DNA of 64,000 nt from Bacteroidota bacterium (lineage in GTDB: Bacteria > Bacteroidota > Bacteroidia > Chitinophagales > Chitinophagaceae). This document shows, piece after piece, positions 1 through 8,137 of this stretch. The notes below the pieces were generated by a model. That model was not told where the DNA came from and did no database searches. It was given only the letters and a program-made list of their open reading frames with translations. Positions within the stretch are counted from its first letter, which is position 1; the number at the start of each line of letters is the position of its first letter. The position numbers and the translations under genes are program-made. The DNA lies in the NCBI GenBank assembly GCA_016183765.1, contig JACPEA010000011.1, forward strand, positions 124,001 through 188,000. Direction: 5' to 3'.

Positions 1-184
1 TATACGCCTGCTGGATCACCGTCCAGAAATCTTCATCCGCCGCAGCCTGCTCAGGCGTCAGCTGTTGGATCTTTTGTGCGGCAGCCTCCCAGGAGGCAGC
101 ATGCACCTGGTTAAACAAACTGTTGGCAGAGAATGCTCCTGCCAGTAAACCAACCTGTTGCAAAAATTTTCTTCGGGGTTCCAT
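1..184 (-). CDS. Tat-exported class V aminotransferase-like protein, 5' fragment
   Basis: Only the first 61 codons are inside the window; the gene runs off the left edge. The protein starts MEPRRKFLQQVGLLAGAF, a twin-arginine signal (RRKFL followed by a hydrophobic stretch and a small-residue region). The mature part begins with a segment ending DEDFWTVIQQAY. In Bacteroidota that arrangement opens PLP-dependent class V aminotransferase / isopenicillin-N-epimerase-like proteins exported by Tat. The family call rests on this short N-terminus only and is an inference; the Tat signal is read directly. It is divergent from the small membrane protein at 262. Confidence 0.55.
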   Translation of the reverse strand, partial: MEPRRKFLQQVGLLAGAFSANSLFNQVHAASWEAAAQKIQQLTPEQAAADEDFWTVIQQAY

Positions 185-235
185 GTAGCAATATTGAGAA
201 AGAAAGTTAACGATTTTATAAGATGATTCCCCTCG

Positions 236-243
236 TATCTTTG
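236..243 (+). promoter_or_regulatory. Bacteroidota -7 box TATCTTTG
   Basis: The octamer TATCTTTG fits the Bacteroidota -7 consensus TAnnTTTG and lies 18 bases before the ATG at 262. No clear TTG -33 element is visible at the usual distance. It supports the start at 262 over the in-frame codon at 223, which would lie upstream of the box. Confidence 0.45.
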
Positions 244-261
244 CGGCTGAAACAAGTCCCC

Positions 262-513
262 ATGAGGAAGAAAGGATTCTTACTGATCACCGGCCTGCTA
301 TACTCCGCCTTCAGTACCGGGTTATTGGCCCAGTGTTCCATCTGCACCAAAACCGCTTCGCAGCTGGGTGAGGGACCTGCTTCTGCACTCAATTCCGCCA
401 TCATTTACCTGGCAGCCGCCCCCTTCCTGATCGTGGGCTATATCGGCTGGCGCTGGTGGAAGACCGAAAAGACCATACAGAACGAAGAAGCCGGAGGGAA
501 TAACGAATCATGA
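262..513 (+). CDS. small secreted/membrane protein, one C-terminal TM
   Basis: An 83-residue protein starting MRKKGFLLITG. A cleavable-looking signal peptide ends near AQCSICTK, leaving a mature protein that begins with a CxxC pair. A single transmembrane segment follows (about residues 47-67, AAAPFLIVGYIGWRWW) with a short charged tail. Short proteins of this form (signal, CSIC motif, one TM) are common and uncharacterised in Bacteroidota. The upstream in-frame start at 223 was rejected because it would put a non-signal-like segment before the signal peptide and start before the promoter box. No function can be assigned. The CxxC could bind metal or be redox active, which is speculation. Confidence 0.6.
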   Translation: MRKKGFLLITGLLYSAFSTGLLAQCSICTKTASQLGEGPASALNSAIIYLAAAPFLIVGYIGWRWWKTEKTIQNEEAGGNNES

Positions 514-765
514 GCAAGGAATATTGAATGGTGAAGTGGAATTGTACCCTGCCACCGATATTAGCTGCCTGACCTCGGCTGTTCAGAAGAAAAATCCCGT
601 ACAATACCATTGCCGCACCCTTCAGGGTGCGGATTCAATTATATCCTTGTATTTCTTCCGGGACTTTAGTCCCTGGTCAATTTAGATAATCCTGAACGGA
701 ACATCGAATATGGAACAGGGAGTATTGAATGATGCAGTGGTATCGTACCCTGCCACCGATGTTCG
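512..765. repeat. intergenic repeats: imperfect 54-bp direct repeat enclosing two palindromes
   Basis: This gene gap has two related copies, at 512-564 and 711-765. They share ATTGAATG and the 15-mer TACCCTGCCACCGAT. Between them are two small hairpins: CCGCACCC/GGGTGCGG at 613-632 with a TTCA loop, and GGGAC/GTCCC at 660-673 with a TTTA loop. Paired short palindromes of this type resemble REP/BIME elements mobilised by RAYT transposases. That identity is inferred from form only; no transposase is present nearby. No gene is visible between 514 and 827. Confidence 0.5.
692..711 (+). repeat. direct repeat, left copy, flanking the AT-rich gene
   Basis: CTGAACGGAACATCGAATAT matches the copy at 1620-1639 at 18 of 20 positions. 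The pair brackets the AT-rich orphan gene at 828-1577. Confidence 0.5.
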
Positions 766-827
766 GTGACTATCCACTGAAATTGATGGAGGTACGGATG
801 CAACTTGGGAATCAAATAGACCTGACA

Positions 828-1577
828 CTATCTATGATTATTTTTATCTATTGCGTATGGATCATGTCTGAAATATTCAATAATTTTTGACTCATCGAAC
901 AACACAAGTTCTTTTAATTCCATAGTCATATAAAATTCTGCTATGGTTAATTTGTACTCCTTCATGTATCGGGAAAAAGAAATAATCTGACTTTTAACCA
1001 ACTTCATGTCCCTTAAACTGTCTAATTCTGTTGAAAGGGTAACATCCAAATCCATAGGTTTCTTGGCAAATGTAAACATACAGCGTCCGATTACAGATGA
1101 ATCAATCTTACTTTTAAGAACGTATGTATCTATGATCGTATTATTACTCGAAACAGAAGATATTAATTCGCTTATATTTTGAGTCAATGCTGAATAAAAA
1201 TTATTCTGTTTTACCCACTCAAATCTAAAAGCTGAATCAATATTTACTCTTCGTATTGCAAAGCTTTTTTTAAGGTCAAAATCAATACCATATGAACTGT
1301 CCTTTGTAAATAATAAATAGTGATGTCTCACTTCCCGCAGAACGCTTTTACCCATAAAAGAAGAATCAAAATTATACATTAAGTCGTACAATCGTTTATT
1401 GCCATAGTAGTATACCTTAACTACACTCGAGTCATAAGTTTCAATTTTGCCGCTAAGACTGAATACTGGGACAACATTTGTCAATTGAAAACACCGAATA
1501 TTATTATTTTGGGCTTTGCAGTCAGAATAATCCATACCCTGACAAATAATAAGCAAAAGACAAATAATACTGCGCAT
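828..1577 (-). CDS. AT-rich hypothetical secreted protein
   Basis: A 249-residue protein with a hydrophobic N-terminus (MRSIICLLLIICQG) that looks like a signal peptide. I recognise no domain. The rest is a mixed alpha/beta sequence rich in Asp, Ser, Tyr and Lys (SFMGKSVLREVRHHYLL, SRYMKEYKLTIAEFYMTME). The gene is clearly more AT-rich than its neighbours and uses AT-ending codons, which suggests recent acquisition. It is bracketed by near-identical 20-bp direct repeats at 692-711 and 1620-1639. It stands alone on the minus strand with no operon partner. Confidence 0.6.
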   Translation of the reverse strand: MRSIICLLLIICQGMDYSDCKAQNNNIRCFQLTNVVPVFSLSGKIETYDSSVVKVYYYGNKRLYDLMYNFDSSFMGKSVLREVRHHYLLFTKDSSYGIDFDLKKSFAIRRVNIDSAFRFEWVKQNNFYSALTQNISELISSVSSNNTIIDTYVLKSKIDSSVIGRCMFTFAKKPMDLDVTLSTELDSLRDMKLVKSQIISFSRYMKEYKLTIAEFYMTMELKELVLFDESKIIEYFRHDPYAIDKNNHR

Positions 1578-1619
1578 ACTTCCATCAATTATGTCAATAT
1601 GGTAATGATTCTATCCAAT

Positions 1620-1639
1620 CTGAACGGAATATCAAATAT
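1620..1639 (+). repeat. direct repeat, right copy, flanking the AT-rich gene
   Basis: CTGAACGGAATATCAAATAT matches 692-711 at 18 of 20 positions. It is followed by ATTGAATGA, also seen in the repeats at 512-565 and 711-765. Confidence 0.5.
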
Positions 1640-1676
1640 TGAATGAAAAAATAACATTGAACCCTGGTCCCAATTT

Positions 1677-2573
1677 CTACGCCAGGTATCTCTTGATGAA
1701 CTGGTACAGATTGGTATCCGTCGTTGCTTCCAGTTGTTTTTTCAGTTCCGATTTATTTACATCTTTCATCCGGCGCTGCTGTATCAGGTGGTAGGCTTTC
1801 TCGGCCAGTAGCCAGTATTTTTTATCGTTGCCCTGTACCAGTTGCTGGTGTGCCTGGATCTTCGCAAACAATTCCTTCACGCCTTCTTTCTGCGAAGCCA
1901 CTGTTTTTACAATGGCGATCTCATGGGTGGTGCGATGGAAAGCCGGGGCCAGCATCAGCCGCAGGTTCCTGACAAAACTATCGGCATCGGGCCTGTCGGC
2001 CTTGTTCACCACAAATATGTCGGCGATCTCCATCAGGCCCGCTTTCATGGTCTGCACTTCATCACCGGCTTCGGGTACCATCACTACCACCGTGGTATCT
2101 GCCAGTCCGGCGATCTCGATCTCGCTCTGTCCTACCCCTACCGTTTCAATGATCACCTGGTCAAAACCTGCCGCTTTCACCAGGTCGGCTATTTCAATGA
2201 TCCTGGGATGTAATCCGCCCAGACTGCCACGTGTGGCCAGTGAACGGATAAATACCGATGGATGGTTGTACCACTCACTCATCCGGATCCTGTCGCCCAG
2301 TAAGGCCCCCAGGTTAAATGGTGAGGAAGGGTCCACGCATAACACGGCCACTTTCTGGTTCTGCGCCACCATTTCTCCAATCAGTGCATCCACCAAGGTG
2401 CTTTTACCGGCCCCCGGCGGACCGGTGATGCCGATGATGCGGGTATCTGACACAGCGGGAAGCTGCTGCATCAGCCATTCGTAACCCGCCACTTCATTTT
2501 CAACCAATGAAATGGAACGGGCCAGTGATTTGATATGGCCTTTCCGTATCGCAGCTAATAATTCTTCCCACAT
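1677..2573 (-). CDS. meaB: methylmalonyl-CoA mutase-associated GTPase MeaB (ArgK family)
   Basis: A 298-residue P-loop GTPase of the SIMIBI class. The G1 motif GPPGAGKS is at about residues 51-58. Other family marks are the LCVDPSSPF stretch, the ETVGVGQSE motif, VMVPEAGDEVQ and NKAD (base specificity). MeaB acts as chaperone for the B12 enzyme methylmalonyl-CoA mutase, gating cofactor loading and protecting the active enzyme. The start MWEELLAAIRKG at 2573 is chosen because family members begin just before this helix. The open frame runs on to 3020 but there it overlaps the divergent O-antigen ligase gene and carries no recognisable protein. The mutase genes are not in the window. Confidence 0.93.
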   Translation of the reverse strand: MWEELLAAIRKGHIKSLARSISLVENEVAGYEWLMQQLPAVSDTRIIGITGPPGAGKSTLVDALIGEMVAQNQKVAVLCVDPSSPFNLGALLGDRIRMSEWYNHPSVFIRSLATRGSLGGLHPRIIEIADLVKAAGFDQVIIETVGVGQSEIEIAGLADTTVVVMVPEAGDEVQTMKAGLMEIADIFVVNKADRPDADSFVRNLRLMLAPAFHRTTHEIAIVKTVASQKEGVKELFAKIQAHQQLVQGNDKKYWLLAEKAYHLIQQRRMKDVNKSELKKQLEATTDTNLYQFIKRYLA

Positions 2574-2610
2574 GATTGCTAAAGTAATCCGGAAGAACGA
2601 ATTTAGACGC

Positions 2611-3834
2611 ATGGCAACAGTCCTGTTGAAAAATAAATGGAGAGAAGCCTGGATCTGCTGGATGCTGGTAGGTCTGTTGGTAGGTTTACTGGTCAGCCGT
2701 GCACTGGTTTCCTTTACCTCTGTACTGATGGTGCTGCCTTTCTTTTTCAGGGATCGGCAACAGCCGGTACAACGGAACCTACTGTTTGCCATCTCTTTGC
2801 TGCTCTTGCCGGTACTGCTGTCCGGTCTATGGAGCAGTGACAGCACTTCCTGGTGGAGCAGTGTGGCTGTGCGGTTACCATTACTGACTATGTTCCTCGG
2901 GTTAAGTTCCGTAACCATCTCCCAGCGCAACAAAACCAGATTGGTATACCTGTACCTATTGCTGATCTGCCTGGGTTGTACCTGGAGCCTTTCACAATAC
3001 CTGGCCGATACCACGGCCATGCACGAAGCCTATCTCAGGGCAAAGACCTTACCCACACCCAGCGATGATGATCATATCCGTTTCAGCTGGATGGTGGTGG
3101 TGGCCATCCTGCTGGGCACCCATCTTGTATTTACCGAACAGAAACAACAGACCCGGTTAGGGATATCGGCAGCCATTGTTTTCCTGGTCGTATACCTGCA
3201 CCTGCTGGCTGCCAAAACGGGTCTGGTGGGCCTGTATGCAGGTATCGGCATCTATGTTTTGTATACCATCTTCATCCGCAAACAATGGAGAACAGCACTG
3301 GCCATAGTGGCAACAGGTATGGCGATGGCTGCCGTCTGTTACCTGACGCTTCCTACTTTGCGCAACCGCATACAATATGTGGTCTATGACCTGTCGAATT
3401 ACGCAAAGGGCAATATCCAACCGGGCTATACTGATGCTTCACGCTTATGGTCAATGAAAGCCGGTTACCAGCTTACCCTGCAGCACCCATTGCAGGGTGT
3501 GGGTTTTGGGGATATGCGCAGCGTCGTGGATCAATGGCATACGGTACACCATCCCGAAAGCCCGGACTATGAACGTTTCTTACCCGCCAACGAATGGTTG
3601 GTATATGGAACAGGCAGTGGCATTCCCGGATCCATTTGTTTTACCATGGGTTTCCTGGCCTTGCTATATTTCACTACCAGGAGAAATATCTTATCAGTGA
3701 TCCTTTCTGTTACTGCCCTATTGCCTTTTTTGTTTGATGATACGCTGGAAGGACAAACAGGCGTGATAGTATTGGCTTTTATTGCTTTCTTTGGACAACA
3801 GAAACTTGCAGAAACACCGGTCACGCATGAATAA
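2611..3834 (+). CDS. O-antigen ligase family membrane protein
   Basis: A polytopic protein of about 407 residues with many hydrophobic segments. A large non-membrane loop carries the family mark GVGFGDM, preceded by LLAAKTGLVGLYAG. It matches the Wzy_C/O-antigen ligase (WaaL-like) family, which joins polymers to lipid A core or to other acceptors on the periplasmic face. A C-terminal FDDTLEGQTGV segment is typical of Bacteroidota members. ATG at 2611 is preferred; ATG at 2572 is in frame but overlaps the meaB start. It overlaps the following glycosyltransferase by 8 bases, so the two are co-translated and probably act on the same surface glycan. Acceptor and donor cannot be told from sequence. 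Confidence 0.82.
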   Translation: MATVLLKNKWREAWICWMLVGLLVGLLVSRALVSFTSVLMVLPFFFRDRQQPVQRNLLFAISLLLLPVLLSGLWSSDSTSWWSSVAVRLPLLTMFLGLSSVTISQRNKTRLVYLYLLLICLGCTWSLSQYLADTTAMHEAYLRAKTLPTPSDDDHIRFSWMVVVAILLGTHLVFTEQKQQTRLGISAAIVFLVVYLHLLAAKTGLVGLYAGIGIYVLYTIFIRKQWRTALAIVATGMAMAAVCYLTLPTLRNRIQYVVYDLSNYAKGNIQPGYTDASRLWSMKAGYQLTLQHPLQGVGFGDMRSVVDQWHTVHHPESPDYERFLPANEWLVYGTGSGIPGSICFTMGFLALLYFTTRRNILSVILSVTALLPFLFDDTLEGQTGVIVLAFIAFFGQQKLAETPVTHE

Positions 3835-4597
3835 TCAGATCTCCGTCGTTATCATCTGCCGCAACGAAGCGCATATCATCGGTAAAACCATTACGGCTGT
3901 AAAGGGATTTGCCAACGATATTGTGGTAGTTGATAGTGGCAGTAAGGACGGCACCCAATCGATCGTCACCTCATTGGGCGCCCGGCTGATCGAGACCGGC
4001 TGGGAAGGATATGGCCCCAACAAGAACAAAGGGGTGGCCGCAGCGGCCAACGACTGGATCCTGTCCATCGATGCGGATGAGATCGTTGACAACGAACTGG
4101 CCCACACCTTGCAAAACCTGCCGCTCACCGATGCTTCTATGATCTATATGATCCGTTTCCGTGCCTTTCTCGGTGAGCAGATGATCCGGTATGGGGAATG
4201 GAGTAATGACCGCCATATCCGCCTCTACAACCGGAAACACGGCGGCTGGAACCAGGCCGCAGTGCATGAGGAACTGGTATTCCCTTCCGGTACCAGAACC
4301 GTTACCCTCAAAGGTTATATTCATCATTATACCTCACGCAACCTCGAGGACTTTGCTGCCAAGACCGTGAACTATGCCATGCTGAATGCCCTGAAATACC
4401 ACCAACAGGACAAACGGGCGGGATGGCTGAAATGCAGGCTGGCACCCGCTTTTTCTTTCATCAAGAACTACCTGTTCCGGCTGGGTTTCCTGGATGGGGA
4501 AGCAGGTTATACCGTTGCCCGGATGAACGCCTGGTACACCTGGCTCAAATATGCACGGCTAAGAGAACTGAACAAAGGCAACGGCCAATCCGTGTAA
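3827..4597 (+). CDS. glycosyltransferase family 2, WaaE/KdtX-like
   Basis: A 256-residue GT-A fold glycosyltransferase. The N-terminus is ISVVIICRNEAHIIGKT, then DIVVVDSGSKDGT and the DxD-type LSIDADEIV. The C-terminal part HHYTSRNLEDFAAKTVNYA and a long amphipathic tail are typical of the WaaE group of lipopolysaccharide-core glycosyltransferases. It acts on the cytoplasmic face of the inner membrane with a nucleotide sugar. The start at 3827 overlaps the ligase stop codon, giving tight coupling. The exact sugar is unknown. An in-frame codon at 3782 lies inside the ligase gene and precedes the GT-A motif by an unrelated segment. Confidence 0.88.
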   Translation: MNNQISVVIICRNEAHIIGKTITAVKGFANDIVVVDSGSKDGTQSIVTSLGARLIETGWEGYGPNKNKGVAAAANDWILSIDADEIVDNELAHTLQNLPLTDASMIYMIRFRAFLGEQMIRYGEWSNDRHIRLYNRKHGGWNQAAVHEELVFPSGTRTVTLKGYIHHYTSRNLEDFAAKTVNYAMLNALKYHQQDKRAGWLKCRLAPAFSFIKNYLFRLGFLDGEAGYTVARMNAWYTWLKYARLRELNKGNGQSV

Positions 4598-4601
4598 GGA
4601 T

Positions 4602-4609
4602 TACTTTTG
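4602..4609 (+). promoter_or_regulatory. -7 box TACTTTTG before the Lon-N gene
   Basis: TACTTTTG fits TAnnTTTG and ends only 4 bases before the ATG at 4614, implying a leaderless or very short transcript. Confidence 0.35.
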
Positions 4610-4613
4610 CTGC

Positions 4614-5255
4614 ATGACCAATTTCATCCCCATATTTCCTTTGGGCATCGTGGTTTATCCCGGTGAACAGGTGAACCTGCACATTTTCGAACCACGTTAC
4701 AAGCAACTGATCACAGAATGTTATGCAGAGGCAAAACCGTTTGGCATCCCGGTTGTACTGGAGAAAGGCCTTTCCGAAATGGGTACGCTGGTAACCATCA
4801 CCGGTATTGCAGCAATGTATGAGGACGGCAAGATGGATATCCATACCAAAGGCCTCCAGGTGTTCAGGACACTGGAACTGATCAAATCCATCCCTGAAAA
4901 ATTATATAGCGGCGCTATTGTGAACTACCCGAACAATGGAGAGACAAGACAACCCAAACTGATGCAGCGGGTACTCGAAAATATCCGGGAGCTGCACCGG
5001 CTGCTGAACATACAGAAGGATTTTCACAAACCCGACGAGGAACTCACCAGTTACGATGTGGCGCATCATGCCGGTCTTTCGCTGGAAGAGGAATATGAAT
5101 TACTGGGACTTTTTCATGAGATACACCGCCTGGAATACCTGAAACAGCACCTCAGCAAAGTGCTGCCCGTGATGACCGGAATGGAAGCGCTCAAAAAAAG
5201 GATCCAGCTGAACGGACATTTTAAAGAGCTGAAAGGCTTTAATTTTGACAGGTAA
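4614..5255 (+). CDS. Lon N-terminal (substrate-binding) domain protein
   Basis: A 213-residue protein that is almost entirely a LON-N (PF02190) domain. It opens FIPIFPLGIVVYPGEQ and continues with LHIFEPRYKQLI, the family signature, then a helical region (about 130-205). It lacks the AAA+ ATPase and the Ser/Lys protease domain of Lon, so it is a stand-alone substrate-binding domain. Such proteins are widespread, and their client or partner is unknown. It sits alone between the glycan genes and coaX, with its own promoter-like box just upstream. Confidence 0.88.
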   Translation: MTNFIPIFPLGIVVYPGEQVNLHIFEPRYKQLITECYAEAKPFGIPVVLEKGLSEMGTLVTITGIAAMYEDGKMDIHTKGLQVFRTLELIKSIPEKLYSGAIVNYPNNGETRQPKLMQRVLENIRELHRLLNIQKDFHKPDEELTSYDVAHHAGLSLEEEYELLGLFHEIHRLEYLKQHLSKVLPVMTGMEALKKRIQLNGHFKELKGFNFDR

Positions 5256-5260
5256 CAGAC

Positions 5261-5386
5261 GTGAATCGTCAGTCGTGAGTAGTCAGTGGGAAGTAGGGAG
5301 TGAATGGATTTCTATCATGGCCTATTGCCCATTCACCATTGCCGACTGACGACTCACCACTCACTACTCACCACTCACCACTCACT
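5261..5386. repeat. hairpin-forming GAGT/ACTC word array upstream of coaX
   Basis: The left arm (5261-5307) is made of GTCAGT, GTGAGT and AGTCAGT words. The right arm (5328-5386) carries the complementary words GACTGACGACTCACC, CACTCACTACTCACC and CACTCACCACTCACT, and ends at the base before the coaX ATG. Pairing is imperfect. The same vocabulary occurs at 10641-10669, 47479-47526 and 52814-52918. Confidence 0.6.
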
Positions 5387-6115
5387 ATGCAAACCACTAT
5401 TTGTTTCGATTTTGGCAATACCCGGTTAAAATGCGCTGTGTTTCACGGCAGGGACTTCAAGGAAGAAGTAGTACTGGATAATGCCGAGCCTGATACCATC
5501 CGGGAACTGGTGAACCGGTTCCGGCCGGACAACTCCATCCTGTCATCCGTGATCAACCATCCGCCGGAAATTGAAACAGTGCTGGCAGCGGGCAGCCGTT
5601 TTCATAAGCTGGGCCATACCAGCCAACTTCCCTTTACCACCCCCGTTGGCAAACCGGAAACCATCGGGGCCGACAGGCTGGCCATCTGTGCCGCATCGGT
5701 AGACCTGTTTCCCGGTAGACATAACCTGGCCATCGGGCTGGGTACCTGTATCACGTATAATTTCATCAACCAGGCGCACGAATTTCTGGGGGGCAGCATC
5801 TCTCCGGGTATGCACATGCGTTTCAGGGCCATGCATGAGCAAACCGCCCTGTTACCGCTGATAAAGGCCGAATACGGTTTTCCACTGGTGGGATATGATA
5901 CCAAAACCAATATTCTAAGCGGCGTCATCCTTGGAATGGCCAAAGAAATTGATGGAATTATTGACGATTATGCCCGTAAATACGGGAACTTTAACGTGCT
6001 GTTAACCGGGGGTGATATGGGTTTTTTTGTACCACACCTAAAAAACAAGATATTTGCCGACCCTAACTTAATCTACAAAGGCCTGTATGCGATCAGTGAG
6101 TTCAACAACCGCTAG
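5387..6115 (+). CDS. coaX: type III pantothenate kinase
   Basis: A 242-residue member of the ASKHA superfamily that phosphorylates pantothenate, the first step of coenzyme A synthesis. Visible motifs are the phosphate-binding DFGNTRLK (residues 8-15), the pantothenate-site GADRLAI, and GLGTCITYNF, where many homologues have an Asp in place of the Asn. The C-terminal LTGGDMGFF is the adenosine motif. The start MQTTICFDFGN at 5387 is used. Codons further upstream would translate the repeat array as protein, which is not plausible. It overlaps the next gene by 29 bases and leads an operon with the outer-membrane protein and lptC. Confidence 0.92.
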   Translation: MQTTICFDFGNTRLKCAVFHGRDFKEEVVLDNAEPDTIRELVNRFRPDNSILSSVINHPPEIETVLAAGSRFHKLGHTSQLPFTTPVGKPETIGADRLAICAASVDLFPGRHNLAIGLGTCITYNFINQAHEFLGGSISPGMHMRFRAMHEQTALLPLIKAEYGFPLVGYDTKTNILSGVILGMAKEIDGIIDDYARKYGNFNVLLTGGDMGFFVPHLKNKIFADPNLIYKGLYAISEFNNR

Positions 6116-7457
6116 GATTTTCCTGGCCATTTTACCGGTTTCTTTTCTGCTTAGCTCCTCTGCGCAACAGAACTCCCCTTTTTCCAGGTACGGTCTGGGA
6201 GAATTCTATACCAACCAACACGTGATCAGCCGCTCTATGGGAGGCCTCACAGCTGCCTATGCAGACGGTCTCAACAACAACGTAGGCCAGGCAATCAATT
6301 TCAACAACCCCGCCACTTACGGTTCCCTGTACATGGTAACTTTTGATCTGGGCCTGACCATCGACTCACGCTCACTCGTCAGCAAAACACCTGCCGGAAA
6401 GTTCAGCACCAATAATTTCGTTCCATCCTACCTCTCCCTGGGTATGCCCCTGAAAAGAGGAAAAGGCTGGGGATTGGCCTTTGGTTTAAAACCCCTTAGC
6501 AACATCAGTTATTCCATTGAGAGCCGCGAAAGGGTTGCCGGCGACAGCCTCCAGACCGTTTACGAGGGACAGGGTGGTTTAAACCAGCTATTCGTAGGAC
6601 TCGGTAAAAAGACCGGCAACTTCAGCATCGGCTTCAATACCGGCTTGAATTTTGGCAAAAGGGAGATCGATACCAGGAAAGCTTTCCTGAACGATACGGT
6701 ATCGTACTATAAATCCATCTCCTCTGCCAAAACCAGTTTCAGCGGCACATTTCTGAATGTTGGTTTACAGTATGAGTTCTCCGTAGGCAAAAAAGTGAAT
6801 ACGGAAGCCAAAACCACCGAGAACTACCTGCTCAGGCTGGGAGCAACCGCAACCCTGCAGCAGAAGCTGAACGCCTCACAGGACCTCATCAAACAAACCT
6901 ATACCGCTACCGTGAACGGCGATTACAAGATCGATTCGGTGGCCGAACAATTCAATATCAAGGGAAAGATCGAATTACCGGCAACCTATACCGCCGGATT
7001 TACCCTGCACAAAACACTGAGCAACCAGCGTGGTACTTTTGAAATGTGGTCGATCGGTGCGGAATATACTTCTACCCAATGGACCAAATACCGTTTCTAT
7101 GGTCAGCCTGATCAACTGTCTAACAGCTGGCAAATGAAATTGGGGGTCCAGTTCTGTCCCGACCCGTCTTCTGGCCGTGGTTACTGGAACAATGTGAATT
7201 ACCGTGCGGGTGTATTTACCGGCAAGGACTATATCAATGCTGACGGTAACGGCTTAAAACAGTTCGGCGTATCGTTTGGCGCCGGTTTGCCGATCAAGAA
7301 ATGGAGGGGTTACGATAACCAGTTCACTTTCCTGAACACGGCTTTCCAGATAGGTAAACGCGGTTCGGCCGTGAATAATGTCACAGAAAACTATTTCCAG
7401 TTCACGCTGGGAATGAGCTTCAGCGATCTTTGGTTTACCAAACGCAGGTATGATTAA
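6087..7457 (+). CDS. outer-membrane beta-barrel protein (PorV/FadL-like)
   Basis: A 456-residue protein with a signal peptide (cleavage near SSSAQQ). The mature N-terminus NSPFSRYGLGEFY is typical of a Bacteroidota outer-membrane protein family that sits between coaX and lptC. Alternating hydrophobic strands with aromatic belts and glycines run to the C-terminus, consistent with a beta barrel. It starts within coaX (29-base overlap) and overlaps lptC by 8 bases, so the three form one operon. Function is unknown. Its position beside LptC suggests envelope biogenesis, which is an inference. Confidence 0.75.
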   Translation: MRSVSSTTARIFLAILPVSFLLSSSAQQNSPFSRYGLGEFYTNQHVISRSMGGLTAAYADGLNNNVGQAINFNNPATYGSLYMVTFDLGLTIDSRSLVSKTPAGKFSTNNFVPSYLSLGMPLKRGKGWGLAFGLKPLSNISYSIESRERVAGDSLQTVYEGQGGLNQLFVGLGKKTGNFSIGFNTGLNFGKREIDTRKAFLNDTVSYYKSISSAKTSFSGTFLNVGLQYEFSVGKKVNTEAKTTENYLLRLGATATLQQKLNASQDLIKQTYTATVNGDYKIDSVAEQFNIKGKIELPATYTAGFTLHKTLSNQRGTFEMWSIGAEYTSTQWTKYRFYGQPDQLSNSWQMKLGVQFCPDPSSGRGYWNNVNYRAGVFTGKDYINADGNGLKQFGVSFGAGLPIKKWRGYDNQFTFLNTAFQIGKRGSAVNNVTENYFQFTLGMSFSDLWFTKRRYD

Positions 7458-8067
7458 TCCGGCCCGCCATAAAATAATTACCATAGCAGCCTTATTGACG
7501 GGCTGCTTTTTTATGCAGTCCTGCGAAAACGACGTGAACGAAGTAAGGGAACTGGGCCGCAAAAAAGAGAATGTGGAGGAAGGCCGGAATATTGACAGCT
7601 ACCTGAGTATGGACGGCAAGATGAAAGCGCACCTGACCGCCCCCCTGATGCTCCGTTACCAGGGCGATACCGGCAGAAAAACAGAGTTTCCCAGGTCATT
7701 GCATGTGGATTTCTATAACGACAGTACCGCCCTCATCGAAAGCCAGTTAAGCGCCCGCTATGGCCGTTATATGGAGAATGAAAGCAAAGTGTACCTCCGC
7801 GACAGCGTGGTGGCTTTTAACGTGAAAGGTGATACCTTATTCTGTAAAGAAATGTACTGGGACCAGAACCAGCAGAAATTCTACACAGAAAAAGAAGTCA
7901 CCATAAGCCAGCGTTATCCCCAAAAACGTTTCTCCGGCATTGGTATGATCTGTAACCAGGACCTGACCAACCTTACCCTCTACAAAATACAACCGGGCAG
8001 TTTTGCCGTGATCTCAGACAGCCTGGCCAACGGAAGCGGTCCTGCAGCGGATACTACACATAAATAG
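7450..8067 (+). CDS. lptC: LPS export periplasmic protein LptC
   Basis: A 205-residue lipoprotein: the hydrophobic N-terminus ends FFMQSC, a lipobox. The central part (about residues 45-165) has the LptC/OstA-like beta-jellyroll pattern. Examples are GRNIDSYLSMDGKMKAHLTA, the FYNDSTALIESQLSARYGRY strand repeats, and YTEKEVTISQ. LptC links the LptB2FG transporter to LptA in moving lipopolysaccharide across the periplasm. In Bacteroidota it is longer than in E. coli and often a lipoprotein, as here. It overlaps the preceding outer-membrane protein gene by 8 bases. The other lpt genes are not in the window. Confidence 0.85.
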   Translation: MINPARHKIITIAALLTGCFFMQSCENDVNEVRELGRKKENVEEGRNIDSYLSMDGKMKAHLTAPLMLRYQGDTGRKTEFPRSLHVDFYNDSTALIESQLSARYGRYMENESKVYLRDSVVAFNVKGDTLFCKEMYWDQNQQKFYTEKEVTISQRYPQKRFSGIGMICNQDLTNLTLYKIQPGSFAVISDSLANGSGPAADTTHK

Positions 8068-8137
8068 ATGACCTTCTGAATTTATTTGAACGCCTTGCTG
8101 CTGCATATTTGTAACTTGCTGTTCTAAAAAGATCACT

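Noticed and set aside
1724..2484. Plus-strand open frames up to 218 codons opposite meaB
   Set aside because: They lie antisense to a clear GTPase gene with all its motifs and show no protein-like pattern.
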